Assembly (NCBI GenBank): GCA_001464165.1
Contig: LNEX01000291.1
Coordinates: 1-10,200 of the forward strand
DNA: 10,200 bases
Source of the DNA: a bacterium Ga0077546
GTDB lineage: Bacteria > Cyanobacteriota > Vampirovibrionia > Obscuribacterales > Obscuribacteraceae
Reading direction: 5' to 3'
A program made the translations under genes and the position numbers. Of the stretch, positions 1-6,940 are shown in pieces; the first letter of the stretch is position 1, and every line of letters begins with the position of its first letter. The notes below the pieces were generated by a model. That model did not search any database. It was not told the DNA's origin and saw only the letters and a program-made list of their open reading frames with translations.

Positions 1-2054
1 CTGCCCAATATAGAAGTAGCTAAGTTCAAATCTGTGACAACAATCAAAATTTCTAACTGTTCTGGCTGATAACGAAAATCAATTACATAATTAGACTGAC
101 CAGACCTAGAATCAGACTGACCAAAGTTGGCTGAGCCCAACACTAGTAATAAGTGGGTAATGGCCTGAACTAGACACTCTAAGTCAGCTGACAAAACAAA
201 ATCGCCCGGCGGCTGATTGACACTAAGGGCAAGCTCCCTAGTCTGCTCATTAGCTGTGATGGCGTGCATCAAGCAATCAAACAAAGAAGAGTACGACGAT
301 TGTGCAATGTCTATTTCCGCTTCTCCAGCTTCCAATTTACCAAGATAGAGAAAGTCTGTGGTAAGGGCAATGAGATTGTAAAAGACACGCTCTGCCTCGG
401 CCACAGAGGTCATATTTGTCGCCTTCGAAATATAGCTCAGGGTGGCAGAAAGAGACATGAGTGGTGAGCGCAAATCATGACCAATCATATTGACGAAATC
501 GCGTTTTGCAATCTCAATTTGCTCGCGCACCGACACATCGCGCACAAAGGCAATGCTCTTCTTATCGCTTCTTATGTTCTTTCTCTTGTCCCCTTGGCCA
601 TCTTCTGCATAATTACTAAGAACGAGCTCCACAGGCAAGTAGCTGCCGTCCCTACGCAAAAGTCTTTGGCTCAACTGCAAAGTCTCAACCTTGCGCGAAC
701 CGGGCTCGTCCGCACCAGCTAAAGTCGATGCTCCGGTCACTTCCCCTGCAGTAGAAAATAACTGCTCAAGCGACTTCCCTAATAGTTCACGTTCAGAATA
801 TAGTGATAGAGCCAAGCCATAGTCGTTGACAGAGGTTATCTGCCCAGACGGGCTCAGCCCCACAACCATAAGAGGCAGACTGTTGAGAATAATCCTAAAA
901 CGCTCTTCACTCTCTCGAATCTTAGCATTGAGCTTATTCTTCTCAGTGACGTCGTGAGCAACACACACTATCGTCTTATCAGGACTCAATTTAGCTCTAA
1001 ATGAAAAATCGCGTTTCTCTCCAGCCCCGAGCCTGACACGACTCTCGAAGCGAGTAGCCCCCTCCTCTATGGTCGAGAGCGACTTGAGCGCTAATAGCAA
1101 AGCCTCAGCATCACTAGGCTCGACTAGAGAATTAAGTCTACGACCAACCAAATCAGCGGCTTGGTAACCGAGAAGCTGAGCACTCGATTCCGACACGCTC
1201 AAGACTATTCCTCGTTGATCAAGTAAACAGATGAAATCAGCGGCGTGCTCTAAAACCAGTGCTTCACGACTCTTGAGCGAACTAAGATGCACAGAAAGCT
1301 CTCTAAGGTAAAACTCTATGTCACTAAGCTCGTGCATATATGGCATCAGCGGTTTATCCAAACCATTGTTGATGGCACTGAGTGAAATAGTCTTGATGCG
1401 TCTCAAAATCAAAAAAATGACGAGAAGAAAGCTCAAGACTGTAAAAGCTGTATTTGCGACCAAAGCAAGAAGCAAGATCTTCGACAGCGCCCCAGCAGAA
1501 GACAAGCCAATGCTATCGTCAGTACCCTCTAGACCTCGGTATTTATCATCAAGACGGCGCAGCAAATCGCTAATTTTATTAGTAACTTTGACAAGATCAG
1601 CACAATAGCCCATATGCCTGACTTTAAGACCAAAGTTGTATTGCATCCAATAACTAACATCAACCCGGTGCACCAAATCAATAGCTTCATCAAGAGCCAA
1701 GGACAAAGCGCTCAATTGAAGCTCGTCCTCTGGGTGATCTCGCAAGGAATGTTTCAACTCAGCGAAATATGCCGGCAAGCGCAAGAAAATCGCGGCATAA
1801 CGATTCTCTGAATTTTTGGCAGTTCGAGTACGATCTATCAAAGCAAAAGTAGCCACCTGCATAGCAGATGAAAACTGAGCAAGACAACCAACCACCAGCC
1901 GAGCTTCTTGCTGTTGATGCAAACTCTCCTCAAGCTTAGAAAACGAACCAAGGAGAGCAAAGAAAAAGACGACATTGCTAGCAAAAATCAAGACGCCCAA
2001 AAGCATGGCGTTTCTAGCCAGCCCAGACTTCAAGACTCGCCCAAAATCACTCAC
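1..2054 (-). CDS. PAS-domain sensor histidine kinase with intact H-box but degenerate ATP-binding domain (3' end cut by window)
   Basis: This is a membrane sensor-kinase-like protein of which about 684 residues are visible; the C-terminus lies beyond the window. Layout: TM1 at about 15-37, an extracytoplasmic helical region to about 190, TM2 at about 193-216, PAS1 at about 262-378, PAS2 at about 381-510, then the dimerisation domain. The H-box GHDLRSPL is complete, with phosphoacceptor candidate H526. The following ATPase domain is abnormal. In the N-box (ECLVQAITHLLLVLGSAN) the two conserved Asn positions are H634 and V638. In the G1 box D675 is kept, but the Gly positions are N677 and A679 (VTDLNLATS). 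The GTG start at 2054 is chosen because AGAGG lies 6 nt upstream and TM1 follows at once. The gene overlaps the upstream kinase by 8 bp, so translational coupling is likely. I infer that it can accept phosphate on His but probably cannot bind ATP normally. The G2 box and ATP lid are outside the window. Confidence 0.88.
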   Translation of the reverse strand, partial: MSDFGRVLKSGLARNAMLLGVLIFASNVVFFFALLGSFSKLEESLHQQQEARLVVGCLAQFSSAMQVATFALIDRTRTAKNSENRYAAIFLRLPAYFAELKHSLRDHPEDELQLSALSLALDEAIDLVHRVDVSYWMQYNFGLKVRHMGYCADLVKVTNKISDLLRRLDDKYRGLEGTDDSIGLSSAGALSKILLLALVANTAFTVLSFLLVIFLILRRIKTISLSAINNGLDKPLMPYMHELSDIEFYLRELSVHLSSLKSREALVLEHAADFICLLDQRGIVLSVSESSAQLLGYQAADLVGRRLNSLVEPSDAEALLLALKSLSTIEEGATRFESRVRLGAGEKRDFSFRAKLSPDKTIVCVAHDVTEKNKLNAKIRESEERFRIILNSLPLMVVGLSPSGQITSVNDYGLALSLYSERELLGKSLEQLFSTAGEVTGASTLAGADEPGSRKVETLQLSQRLLRRDGSYLPVELVLSNYAEDGQGDKRKNIRSDKKSIAFVRDVSVREQIEIAKRDFVNMIGHDLRSPLMSLSATLSYISKATNMTSVAEAERVFYNLIALTTDFLYLGKLEAGEAEIDIAQSSYSSLFDCLMHAITANEQTRELALSVNQPPGDFVLSADLECLVQAITHLLLVLGSANFGQSDSRSGQSNYVIDFRYQPEQLEILIVVTDLNLATSILG

Positions 2055-4209
2055 GTGGAACCTCTAGGCGTGGCAGTTTGAACCAGAATCGACTTCCACC
2101 GGTCTCTCTACTTTCTACACCAATAGTTCCACCATGAGCCTCAACTATAGACTGACAGATTGCTAGCCCTAGTCCTGTGCCAGAACCAGCGTCGCTGGCA
2201 CTGGCCTGGCCATAAGCTTGAAATATTTGCACCTGCTTTGCCAGGGGCACACCTCGACCAGAGTCGACTACGCTAAATTCAACTTGATCACGATCTTGCC
2301 TCACTTGCAGCAACACCGTGCCGCCTTTAAACGAAAACTTGATAGCATTAGAGATAAGATTAATCAGAACTTGCACCACTCGCTCGAAGTCAGCAAGCAC
2401 CACCTGTGATGTCACTTGCATTTCTAGCCTAATACCCTGATTTAAAGCATAATCAGCCAACGAAGCAATGGCTGAGTCTGCCAAATCGATAGCCTTGATG
2501 GGCACCAGAGCGCCTACTAACTTACCAGGAGCTAACTCTTCAAGCCGCAGTAGCTCATCGAGCAAACGTAGTAGTCTATTGACATTAAGTACAAATTTCT
2601 GCACCCTCGCCTGGTCTCTTTCGGTTTTTACCTCAATACTGAGCACCATCTGCTTAACCCTCAATATTGGCTCACCTAGGTTGCGCCAAAGCAACTGGAG
2701 GAAGTCTTTTCGCAGATTCTCAAGCTTGACTTTCTCGCTGACATCCTCAACAACTAAAAGAGTCTCATTGGTGCCAGTAAGATCAACAACCGTGATCTCA
2801 CAATCGAGTCCATCAGTCTTTCTATTGTCGATCTTTCTAGCACCAATCTGGGTGCGCAACTGACTCACCCGCCTAGCCTGGGTTAGAACATCGCTGTCTC
2901 TAAATACATCATCTACATGGCAAACGCCAGATCTAGAGCTAGTGGTACCTTTGAGCATCTGCTCCATTCGTTCATTGGTCGACAAAAATGCACCAAATTG
3001 ATCAACGACCACCAAGCCAATGGGAAGATTGCGCATCAGCATGCGGACATCATTCTCCTTTTCTCTAAGCTCCTCTTCTCGATGCTTAGAAGCACCAATA
3101 TCGCTAACAAAGCAAAATGTAGAGTGATCTGCCTCTGACCAATAGCCAGAAAAGCGACTATCAACCAGTGCTCCATCGTTGCGCTTTATTGTTAGTTCGA
3201 AAGCCAAAGAATGATCTTCATGAGGCAGAGACGAAAGGAAAGATCGCATGGCCTGCCGACTTTCTGTCGGCACTATGGTTTGCCACGGTGCACCTTCTAA
3301 TTCACTTGGCTGATAGCCCCATTGCCCTAAAGCAGCAGCGTTCAAATCTCTTATACGACCTTCTGAATCAAGCCTGAAAATCACATCAGATGCACCATCT
3401 ACTAGGGTCATTTCATAGCGCGTCGAATTCTCCAATGCCTGAATACTCTCCATCAGAAGTTTTTCGAGTTTAGCCAGTTCATCACCCGAAGATGGGAAAT
3501 CGAGCAAAGGCTGATCGTTCTTATATCGACGAATATTTAGAGCCAAGGCAGTTATCCCATTTACCAGGCGACCAAGCACCAAAGCAAAAAGGGTAAAGGT
3601 AAAGACTACATCAACAAAAAAGGTACCGACGAGAATACTCTTGGCGGTCACAAGAGAATTCTCACTCAAAAACTCATTTGCCGGTCGCTGTGCCTTGTAA
3701 CGGGTAAGCAACTCTTGGTAGTGCTCGAAAACAGAATGGCTCAATACTAGCGACGATGGGTCTATTTTTACTTTACTAGGTGTCGCCTTGTCGTTGATGT
3801 GAACTAGTTGCTTTCTATAAAATGCTTCCGCCGCGCGAAAAATCGTCTCTTGTTCTTGCAAAATTTCTTGGGCGGGTGAATCTTCCTTGGCGAGAACACG
3901 TAGCCGCCTAAACTCACTTTCTATGCGCACTGCAAGCGCCTGCCACATTTCGGTATCTGCGCCAGAATTACGCCCATCTTGAGCCAGGTCAAAGATTAGC
4001 AAAATGCCAAATTTCTCTGTTAAGCTGGCAATTCTATTGCTAATAGAAACCACTGCCAACCGGTGTCTTTGGCCAGACAGCCTAGTGTCGATATCACTCA
4101 ACAGATAGACAATCAGCCAGCCAAAGGCAAGCTGAGCAATCAGCAAAAGGACCACCGCTAGCAGTGCATCTTTGGCGATAGTACGCTGTCTGAACATACC
4201 AATTGACAT
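2047..4209 (-). CDS. PAS-domain histidine-kinase-like protein lacking the phosphoacceptor histidine
   Basis: This 720-residue membrane sensor protein has TM1 at about 14-37, an extracytoplasmic helical sensor region, TM2 at about 189-214, a HAMP-like linker at about 215-262 (with GDELAKLEKLL), PAS1 at about 266-375, PAS2 at about 385-495, a dimerisation domain at about 499-565 and a HATPase domain at about 600-713. The ATPase domain looks functional: N-box VLINLISNAIKF with N617 and N621, G1 VVDSGRGVP with D649, F-box IFQAYGQ, and G2 GSGTGLGL at 675-682. The H-box is not normal: KDFLQLLWRNLGEPIL has R509 where the family has the phosphorylated His, and no other His lies nearby. The ATG at 4209 starts just before TM1. 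The frame stays open to 4446, but that stretch runs into the divergent TPR gene and has no domain. The next ATG, at 4197, is an alternative start. I infer that it binds ATP and acts on a partner, most likely the overlapping downstream kinase. Confidence 0.9.
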   Translation of the reverse strand: MSIGMFRQRTIAKDALLAVVLLLIAQLAFGWLIVYLLSDIDTRLSGQRHRLAVVSISNRIASLTEKFGILLIFDLAQDGRNSGADTEMWQALAVRIESEFRRLRVLAKEDSPAQEILQEQETIFRAAEAFYRKQLVHINDKATPSKVKIDPSSLVLSHSVFEHYQELLTRYKAQRPANEFLSENSLVTAKSILVGTFFVDVVFTFTLFALVLGRLVNGITALALNIRRYKNDQPLLDFPSSGDELAKLEKLLMESIQALENSTRYEMTLVDGASDVIFRLDSEGRIRDLNAAALGQWGYQPSELEGAPWQTIVPTESRQAMRSFLSSLPHEDHSLAFELTIKRNDGALVDSRFSGYWSEADHSTFCFVSDIGASKHREEELREKENDVRMLMRNLPIGLVVVDQFGAFLSTNERMEQMLKGTTSSRSGVCHVDDVFRDSDVLTQARRVSQLRTQIGARKIDNRKTDGLDCEITVVDLTGTNETLLVVEDVSEKVKLENLRKDFLQLLWRNLGEPILRVKQMVLSIEVKTERDQARVQKFVLNVNRLLRLLDELLRLEELAPGKLVGALVPIKAIDLADSAIASLADYALNQGIRLEMQVTSQVVLADFERVVQVLINLISNAIKFSFKGGTVLLQVRQDRDQVEFSVVDSGRGVPLAKQVQIFQAYGQASASDAGSGTGLGLAICQSIVEAHGGTIGVESRETGGSRFWFKLPRLEVPRE
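2055..2065 (-). promoter_or_regulatory. Shine-Dalgarno of the downstream kinase, inside the upstream kinase gene
   Basis: AGAGG (minus strand, 2065-2061) lies 6 nt before the GTG start at 2054. It sits within the last codons of the upstream kinase, whose TGA stop (2049-2047) falls after that GTG. This site decides the GTG start and supports coupled translation of the two kinases. Confidence 0.6.
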
Positions 4210-4243
4210 GTCATCCAACTTGCATGGTAAACACCAGTCGCTC

Positions 4244-4271
4244 ACTATAACATCTGTAACTGGCAAGCCAA
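4244..4271 (-). promoter_or_regulatory. Putative sigma70-type promoter for the kinase pair
   Basis: Read on the minus strand, TTGGCT (4271-4266) is followed after 16 nt by TATAGT (4249-4244). This would start transcription near 4237, about 28 nt before the ATG at 4209. It lies in the divergent region shared with the TPR gene. The call rests on sequence match alone. Confidence 0.4.
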
Positions 4272-4297
4272 GGGTAATAGCACTGACATGCAATAGA

Positions 4298-4306
4298 TGG
4301 GATAAT
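4298..4306 (+). promoter_or_regulatory. Possible extended -10 promoter for the TPR gene
   Basis: TGGGATAAT fits an extended -10 element (TGN followed by a TATAAT-like hexamer). I see no good -35 at the usual distance. Transcription would start near 4313, about 30 nt before the ATG of the TPR protein. The 133-nt gap between the two divergent start codons would hold both promoters. Confidence 0.33.
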
Positions 4307-4342
4307 TCAAAAGCTTTTTTACAGTTTGGTGGAGAAAGATAA

Positions 4343-5293
4343 ATGCTTACAGGCTTCAAATGCTCAGCTAACTTGGCAACACAGACCAATCTATGCGCCT
4401 CCAAGGTCACCGCTAAACAGGTCTTGACTGCTCTTGCCTTAGCCAACCTAGCTAACTTCGGTTTGCTAAGTGGCGGCTTGCCAATTGGAGCCTACGCAGC
4501 GACCCCGACCAAAGCCACAAAAACAACAGTCAAATCTACCAAGACAGTAAAAAAAGGCGCCAAAGAAAATGCTGAAGCTTTCGCCGCACTAAAAGAAGGT
4601 GTAAAACTTCTAGGTGATCACAAAGGTCAGGAAGCCATGGCAAAGTTCGATGAGGCCATAAAACTGAGCCCCAACTATGCGCGCGCTTACGCCAACAGAG
4701 CCAATCTTCATATGCTCTCCCGCCAATACAAGAAAGCCGAGGCTGATTGCACAAAGGCCATCAGTTTAGACCCGAAACTCTATATGGCCTATCTCAATAG
4801 ATCATGGGCCGAACTTGAAATGGGCCAGTATGCAAAAGCTAATGATGATGCTAGCAAAGCTATTGCCCTCCAGCCTAAGTTGACCATGGCCTATGCCAAC
4901 CGCGCCCGCGCCCTGAACCATCTCGGCCGCCACAAAGAAGCAGTGACTGATTGCGACAAGGCAGTTCAACTGCACCCTAAGTTTAGCCCAGCCTACGTCA
5001 ACCGAGCCCATGCATATGTTGGCTTGAAAGAGTACGAAAAGGCCGTAGCCGACAGTGATAAGGCCATTGAACTCAATCCACATTCGGCCAGAGCTTACGC
5101 CAACAGAGGCAAGGCCTACCGCCATCTAGGCAAACTTGAGCAAGCCCTAGCCGACAGCAACAAAGCCATTGAACTAGATAGCAAACTCGGCTCAGCCTAC
5201 GCCAATCGCGCCGCTACCTACGCCCTGATGTCAGGCAAAGACTTAAAGACAGCCGCAGAGTTTGGCTTCAAGCCCGATCACGAAACCAAATAA
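4343..5293 (+). CDS. Exported tetratricopeptide-repeat (TPR) protein
   Basis: This is a 316-residue protein. The N-terminus has a positively charged stretch, a hydrophobic core at about 27-48 and an AYA|A signal-peptidase-I-like site after residue 52; the n-region is longer than usual. A Thr/Lys-rich linker (53-76) leads into TPR units with an exact 34-residue period: the repeat-closing Pro falls at 110, 144, 178, 212 and 246, with Ser at 280. This gives six full repeats and one partial. Consensus features such as AYANRA, LG and A-KAIELDP are clear. TPR arrays form a superhelix that binds other proteins, so a periplasmic or surface scaffold role is inferred; the partner is unknown. GGAG lies 8 nt before the ATG. 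The gene diverges from the kinase pair and ends in its own terminator. Confidence 0.9.
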   Translation: MLTGFKCSANLATQTNLCASKVTAKQVLTALALANLANFGLLSGGLPIGAYAATPTKATKTTVKSTKTVKKGAKENAEAFAALKEGVKLLGDHKGQEAMAKFDEAIKLSPNYARAYANRANLHMLSRQYKKAEADCTKAISLDPKLYMAYLNRSWAELEMGQYAKANDDASKAIALQPKLTMAYANRARALNHLGRHKEAVTDCDKAVQLHPKFSPAYVNRAHAYVGLKEYEKAVADSDKAIELNPHSARAYANRGKAYRHLGKLEQALADSNKAIELDSKLGSAYANRAATYALMSGKDLKTAAEFGFKPDHETK

Positions 5294-5306
5294 GCAAAAT
5301 TATCAG

Positions 5307-5348
5307 CTTAAGTAAGAAGCCTCCTATATTGGGGGCTTTTTGCTTAAG
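5307..5348 (+). terminator. Intrinsic terminator of the TPR gene
   Basis: An 18-bp stem (5307-5324 with 5331-5348, including three G-U pairs in the RNA) closes a 6-nt loop. The GC-rich core AGCCTCC/GGGGGCT is followed by TTTT. It begins 14 nt after the TPR stop codon. The extended outer stem runs through the T-tract, so the inner 7-bp core hairpin is the part that would act in termination. Confidence 0.8.
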
Positions 5349-5384
5349 TCTCATGATTCTGAAATCGGTGTTAAGACCTGAGGG

Positions 5385-5412
5385 TTGTCACGAGCAGTCG
5401 CTAGGATAGTAA
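5385..5412 (+). promoter_or_regulatory. Weak candidate promoter for the rhomboid gene
   Basis: TTGTCA (5385-5390) is followed after 16 nt by TAGTAA (5407-5412). The -35 is good and the -10 is poor. A promoter is expected somewhere here, because a terminator precedes this stretch and the rhomboid gene starts at 5450. Confidence 0.28.
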
Positions 5413-5449
5413 TACTTTCTAATAGGCAAGCTCAGCAGGTAATAGAAAT

Positions 5450-6415
5450 TTGTTTCCTCTTTCAGACGACAATCCCACCCGCTCATACCCAATAATCAAT
5501 CATCTTTTGATTGCAGCCAATATTGGAGTATTTATCTGGACCCTAGCGTCTGGTCTGCTTGCCAACGAAAGCGAAGTGACCCGTTACTGTTTTGTACCGA
5601 ACCGCTTTCTTGGGCACGTCTCAATACAAGAATTTTCTACCTTCCTCTCGGCCATGTTTATGCACGCCGGCTTCGCTCATCTCATCGGTAACATGTGGTA
5701 TCTCTTCATTTTTGGTGACAACGTCGAAGACCGCATGGGTAAAGAGAACTATTTGCTCTTCTATCTAAGCTGCGGCATTCTCGCTGCCCTTACGCACATT
5801 TTGGTTTATCCCAGCTCAAGCATTCCTTCACTTGGTGCCAGTGGTGCCATTGCCGGTGTTTTGGCTGCCTATCTTCTGCTCTTTCCGGGGGCAGAAGTTA
5901 CCACCTGGATTACCTGGTTCTTCCGCCCGAAGCTACCAGCCTGGGTTTTAATTGGTGTCTTCTTTGCCATGAACTGCATTAATGGGCTATTTGGTAGCGA
6001 CAACCAAGTTGGTTGGTTTGCCCATATTGGTGGCTTCCTCGGTGGCATACTACTTTTGAAACTAGTGATGCGCCACGCTGAAGAACCAGGCAATAACCCC
6101 GGTGCTGACATTTCGCAGAATTCTCTGCCTCTAATAGCCACGGTCGTAATTGCTCTCTACGGCATCGGTGTTGTCGGCTACGCCATATATCCGCATTTGA
6201 ACTTTACAAGCAAGGCCACACAAGCGAAGACTAACCTGCTCAGTACAAAAAACGCAGCGGCAGCAGAGAGCGCTAAAAAAGTGGTGCCATCAACAGCAAG
6301 AACAACTTCAGTGGGCAAAAAGCCGCACCCTGATTCTCACAAAATTCCTCACAAGGTAAGTTCAAAGCCTAAGCCAAAAGCAAAGAGCCCTGCAGAGAAG
6401 AAGAGCCCTCGCTAA
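5450..6415 (+). CDS. Rhomboid-family intramembrane serine protease
   Basis: This 321-residue multi-pass protein should cleave transmembrane substrates within the lipid bilayer. The family Ser-His dyad is visible: GASGAIAG gives S131, and WFAHIGG gives H192. The upstream HxxxN motif (H77, N81 in HAGFAHLIGNMW) forms the oxyanion-side support in this family. The N-terminus (FPLSDDNPTRSYPIINHLL) is typical of bacterial rhomboids. The start is TTG at 5450, with AGGT 9 nt upstream. An in-frame TAG at 5423 blocks extension, and the next Met would remove TM1. After the last TM (about 228-248) comes a tail of about 70 residues rich in Lys, Ser and Pro (KPHPDSHKIPHKVSSKPKPK), longer than in minimal rhomboids. 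The substrate is unknown. It converges on the repeat-protein gene. Confidence 0.93.
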   Translation: MFPLSDDNPTRSYPIINHLLIAANIGVFIWTLASGLLANESEVTRYCFVPNRFLGHVSIQEFSTFLSAMFMHAGFAHLIGNMWYLFIFGDNVEDRMGKENYLLFYLSCGILAALTHILVYPSSSIPSLGASGAIAGVLAAYLLLFPGAEVTTWITWFFRPKLPAWVLIGVFFAMNCINGLFGSDNQVGWFAHIGGFLGGILLLKLVMRHAEEPGNNPGADISQNSLPLIATVVIALYGIGVVGYAIYPHLNFTSKATQAKTNLLSTKNAAAAESAKKVVPSTARTTSVGKKPHPDSHKIPHKVSSKPKPKAKSPAEKKSPR

Positions 6416-6430
6416 ACTAAACTAAACTAG
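6412..6430 (+). repeat. CTAAA tandem repeat carrying stops in three frames
   Basis: CTAAA occurs three times in a row (6412-6426), followed by CTAG. The first copy supplies the rhomboid stop. TAA at 6413, 6418 and 6423 falls in all three forward frames, so read-through would end at once. Confidence 0.7.
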
Positions 6431-6444
6431 AAGAACTAGAGCAA

Positions 6445-6467
6445 AAGTCTTACCACTTATAAGACTT
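6445..6467 (-). terminator. Weak hairpin at the end of the repeat-protein gene
   Basis: AAGTCTTA (6445-6452) pairs perfectly with TAAGACTT (6460-6467) around a 7-nt loop. On the minus strand it covers the last codons and the stop of the repeat protein and is followed by only a short T run. It is AT-rich, so termination strength is doubtful. It lies between two convergent genes and could act in either direction. Confidence 0.35.
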
Positions 6468-6842
6468 GATACCATATTGTGGGTCGAACGCTGCTGGAGC
6501 TGGCGCAGTTGTACCATACAAGCCACCAGACTCACTTTCAGCACCGCTACCATAAACACCACCAGACTCACTGCTGGCTCCAACTTCGGATAGGCCGCCC
6601 GATTCAGACTCGCCACCACTGTTGTAGACGCCACCAGATTCAGATTCGGCACCACTGTTGTAGACACCGCCAGATTCAGATTCGGCACCACTATTGTAGA
6701 CGCCGCCAGATTCGCTGCCACCACCCATAACAAACCCACCAGCTTCGCTTTCAGCAAACACTGGGGCAGCACAGTAACCGATCAGCGCAAGTGCCACAGC
6801 AAACCGCCCGAGAGTGACCACAACTGAATTTTTCTTTGTCAT
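6450..6842 (-). CDS. Small secreted protein of 12-residue SESGGVYNSGAE repeats
   Basis: I do not recognise this 130-residue family. Residues 1-30 form a classic signal peptide: MTKK, then a hydrophobic stretch, then a cleavage site after PVFA. The mature part is almost entirely six 12-residue units from 43 to about 110, with consensus SESGGVYNSGAE; units 1-3 are nearly identical and units 4-6 have drifted. The C-terminus is distinct (AAFDPQYGIKSYKW). The mature repeat region has no Lys or Arg, is acidic, and is probably disordered or forms a Gly/Ser/Tyr-rich surface or matrix polymer. The start at ATG 6842 is chosen because GGAAGGG lies just upstream and the signal peptide begins there; the frame remains open to 6944 without further support. 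It has its own TATAAT box and converges on the rhomboid gene. Function is unknown. Confidence 0.8.
   Translation of the reverse strand: MTKKNSVVVTLGRFAVALALIGYCAAPVFAESEAGGFVMGGGSESGGVYNSGAESESGGVYNSGAESESGGVYNSGGESESGGLSEVGASSESGGVYGSGAESESGGLYGTTAPAPAAFDPQYGIKSYKW
6513..6716 (-). repeat. 36-bp tandem coding repeats (six copies)
   Basis: Six in-frame 36-bp units lie inside the small secreted protein. The three at the 5' end of the gene (about 6609-6716) are nearly identical in DNA, while the others are diverged. This pattern suggests recent copy-number change by slippage or unequal recombination. Confidence 0.85.
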
Positions 6843-6890
6843 ATTGCCCTTCCGAAGAACCATTACTGCTACAAGGTGATGTACCAACCA

Positions 6891-6896
6891 ATTATA
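6891..6896 (-). promoter_or_regulatory. TATAAT -10 box of the repeat protein
   Basis: A perfect TATAAT on the minus strand lies 48 nt before the ATG at 6842, within the gap after the GGDEF gene. I see no clear -35 at 16-18 nt. The repeat protein is probably transcribed on its own. Confidence 0.42.
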
Positions 6897-6940
6897 CCCG
6901 CTGCTAACCAGAATAGAGATTGAACAATTACTGCAAGATA

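Noticed and set aside
264..3377. Several plus-strand open frames of 60-130 codons opposite the two kinases
   Set aside because: They lie antisense to clear PAS, dimerisation and ATPase coding sequence, show no domain or ribosome site, and are explained by the codon pattern of the true strand.
4210..4446. N-terminal extension of the upstream kinase by 79 residues
   Set aside because: The frame is open, but it runs antisense through the start of the TPR gene, carries no domain, has no ribosome site at 4446 and would bury the first TM. The ATG at 4209, just before the TM and downstream of a promoter-like pair, fits better.
4536..5125. Minus-strand frames opposite the TPR gene
   Set aside because: They are repetitive mirror images of the TPR repeats, with no signal or motif of their own.
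6513..6716. CRISPR-like array
   Set aside because: The units are contiguous and in frame with no unique spacers, so this is a coding tandem repeat.
6422..6772. 116-codon frame with a VVPNLNLAVSTT-like repeat, and a His/Gln-rich plus-strand frame
   Set aside because: Both are shifted readings of the 36-bp repeats. Only the frame with signal peptide and ribosome site is supported.
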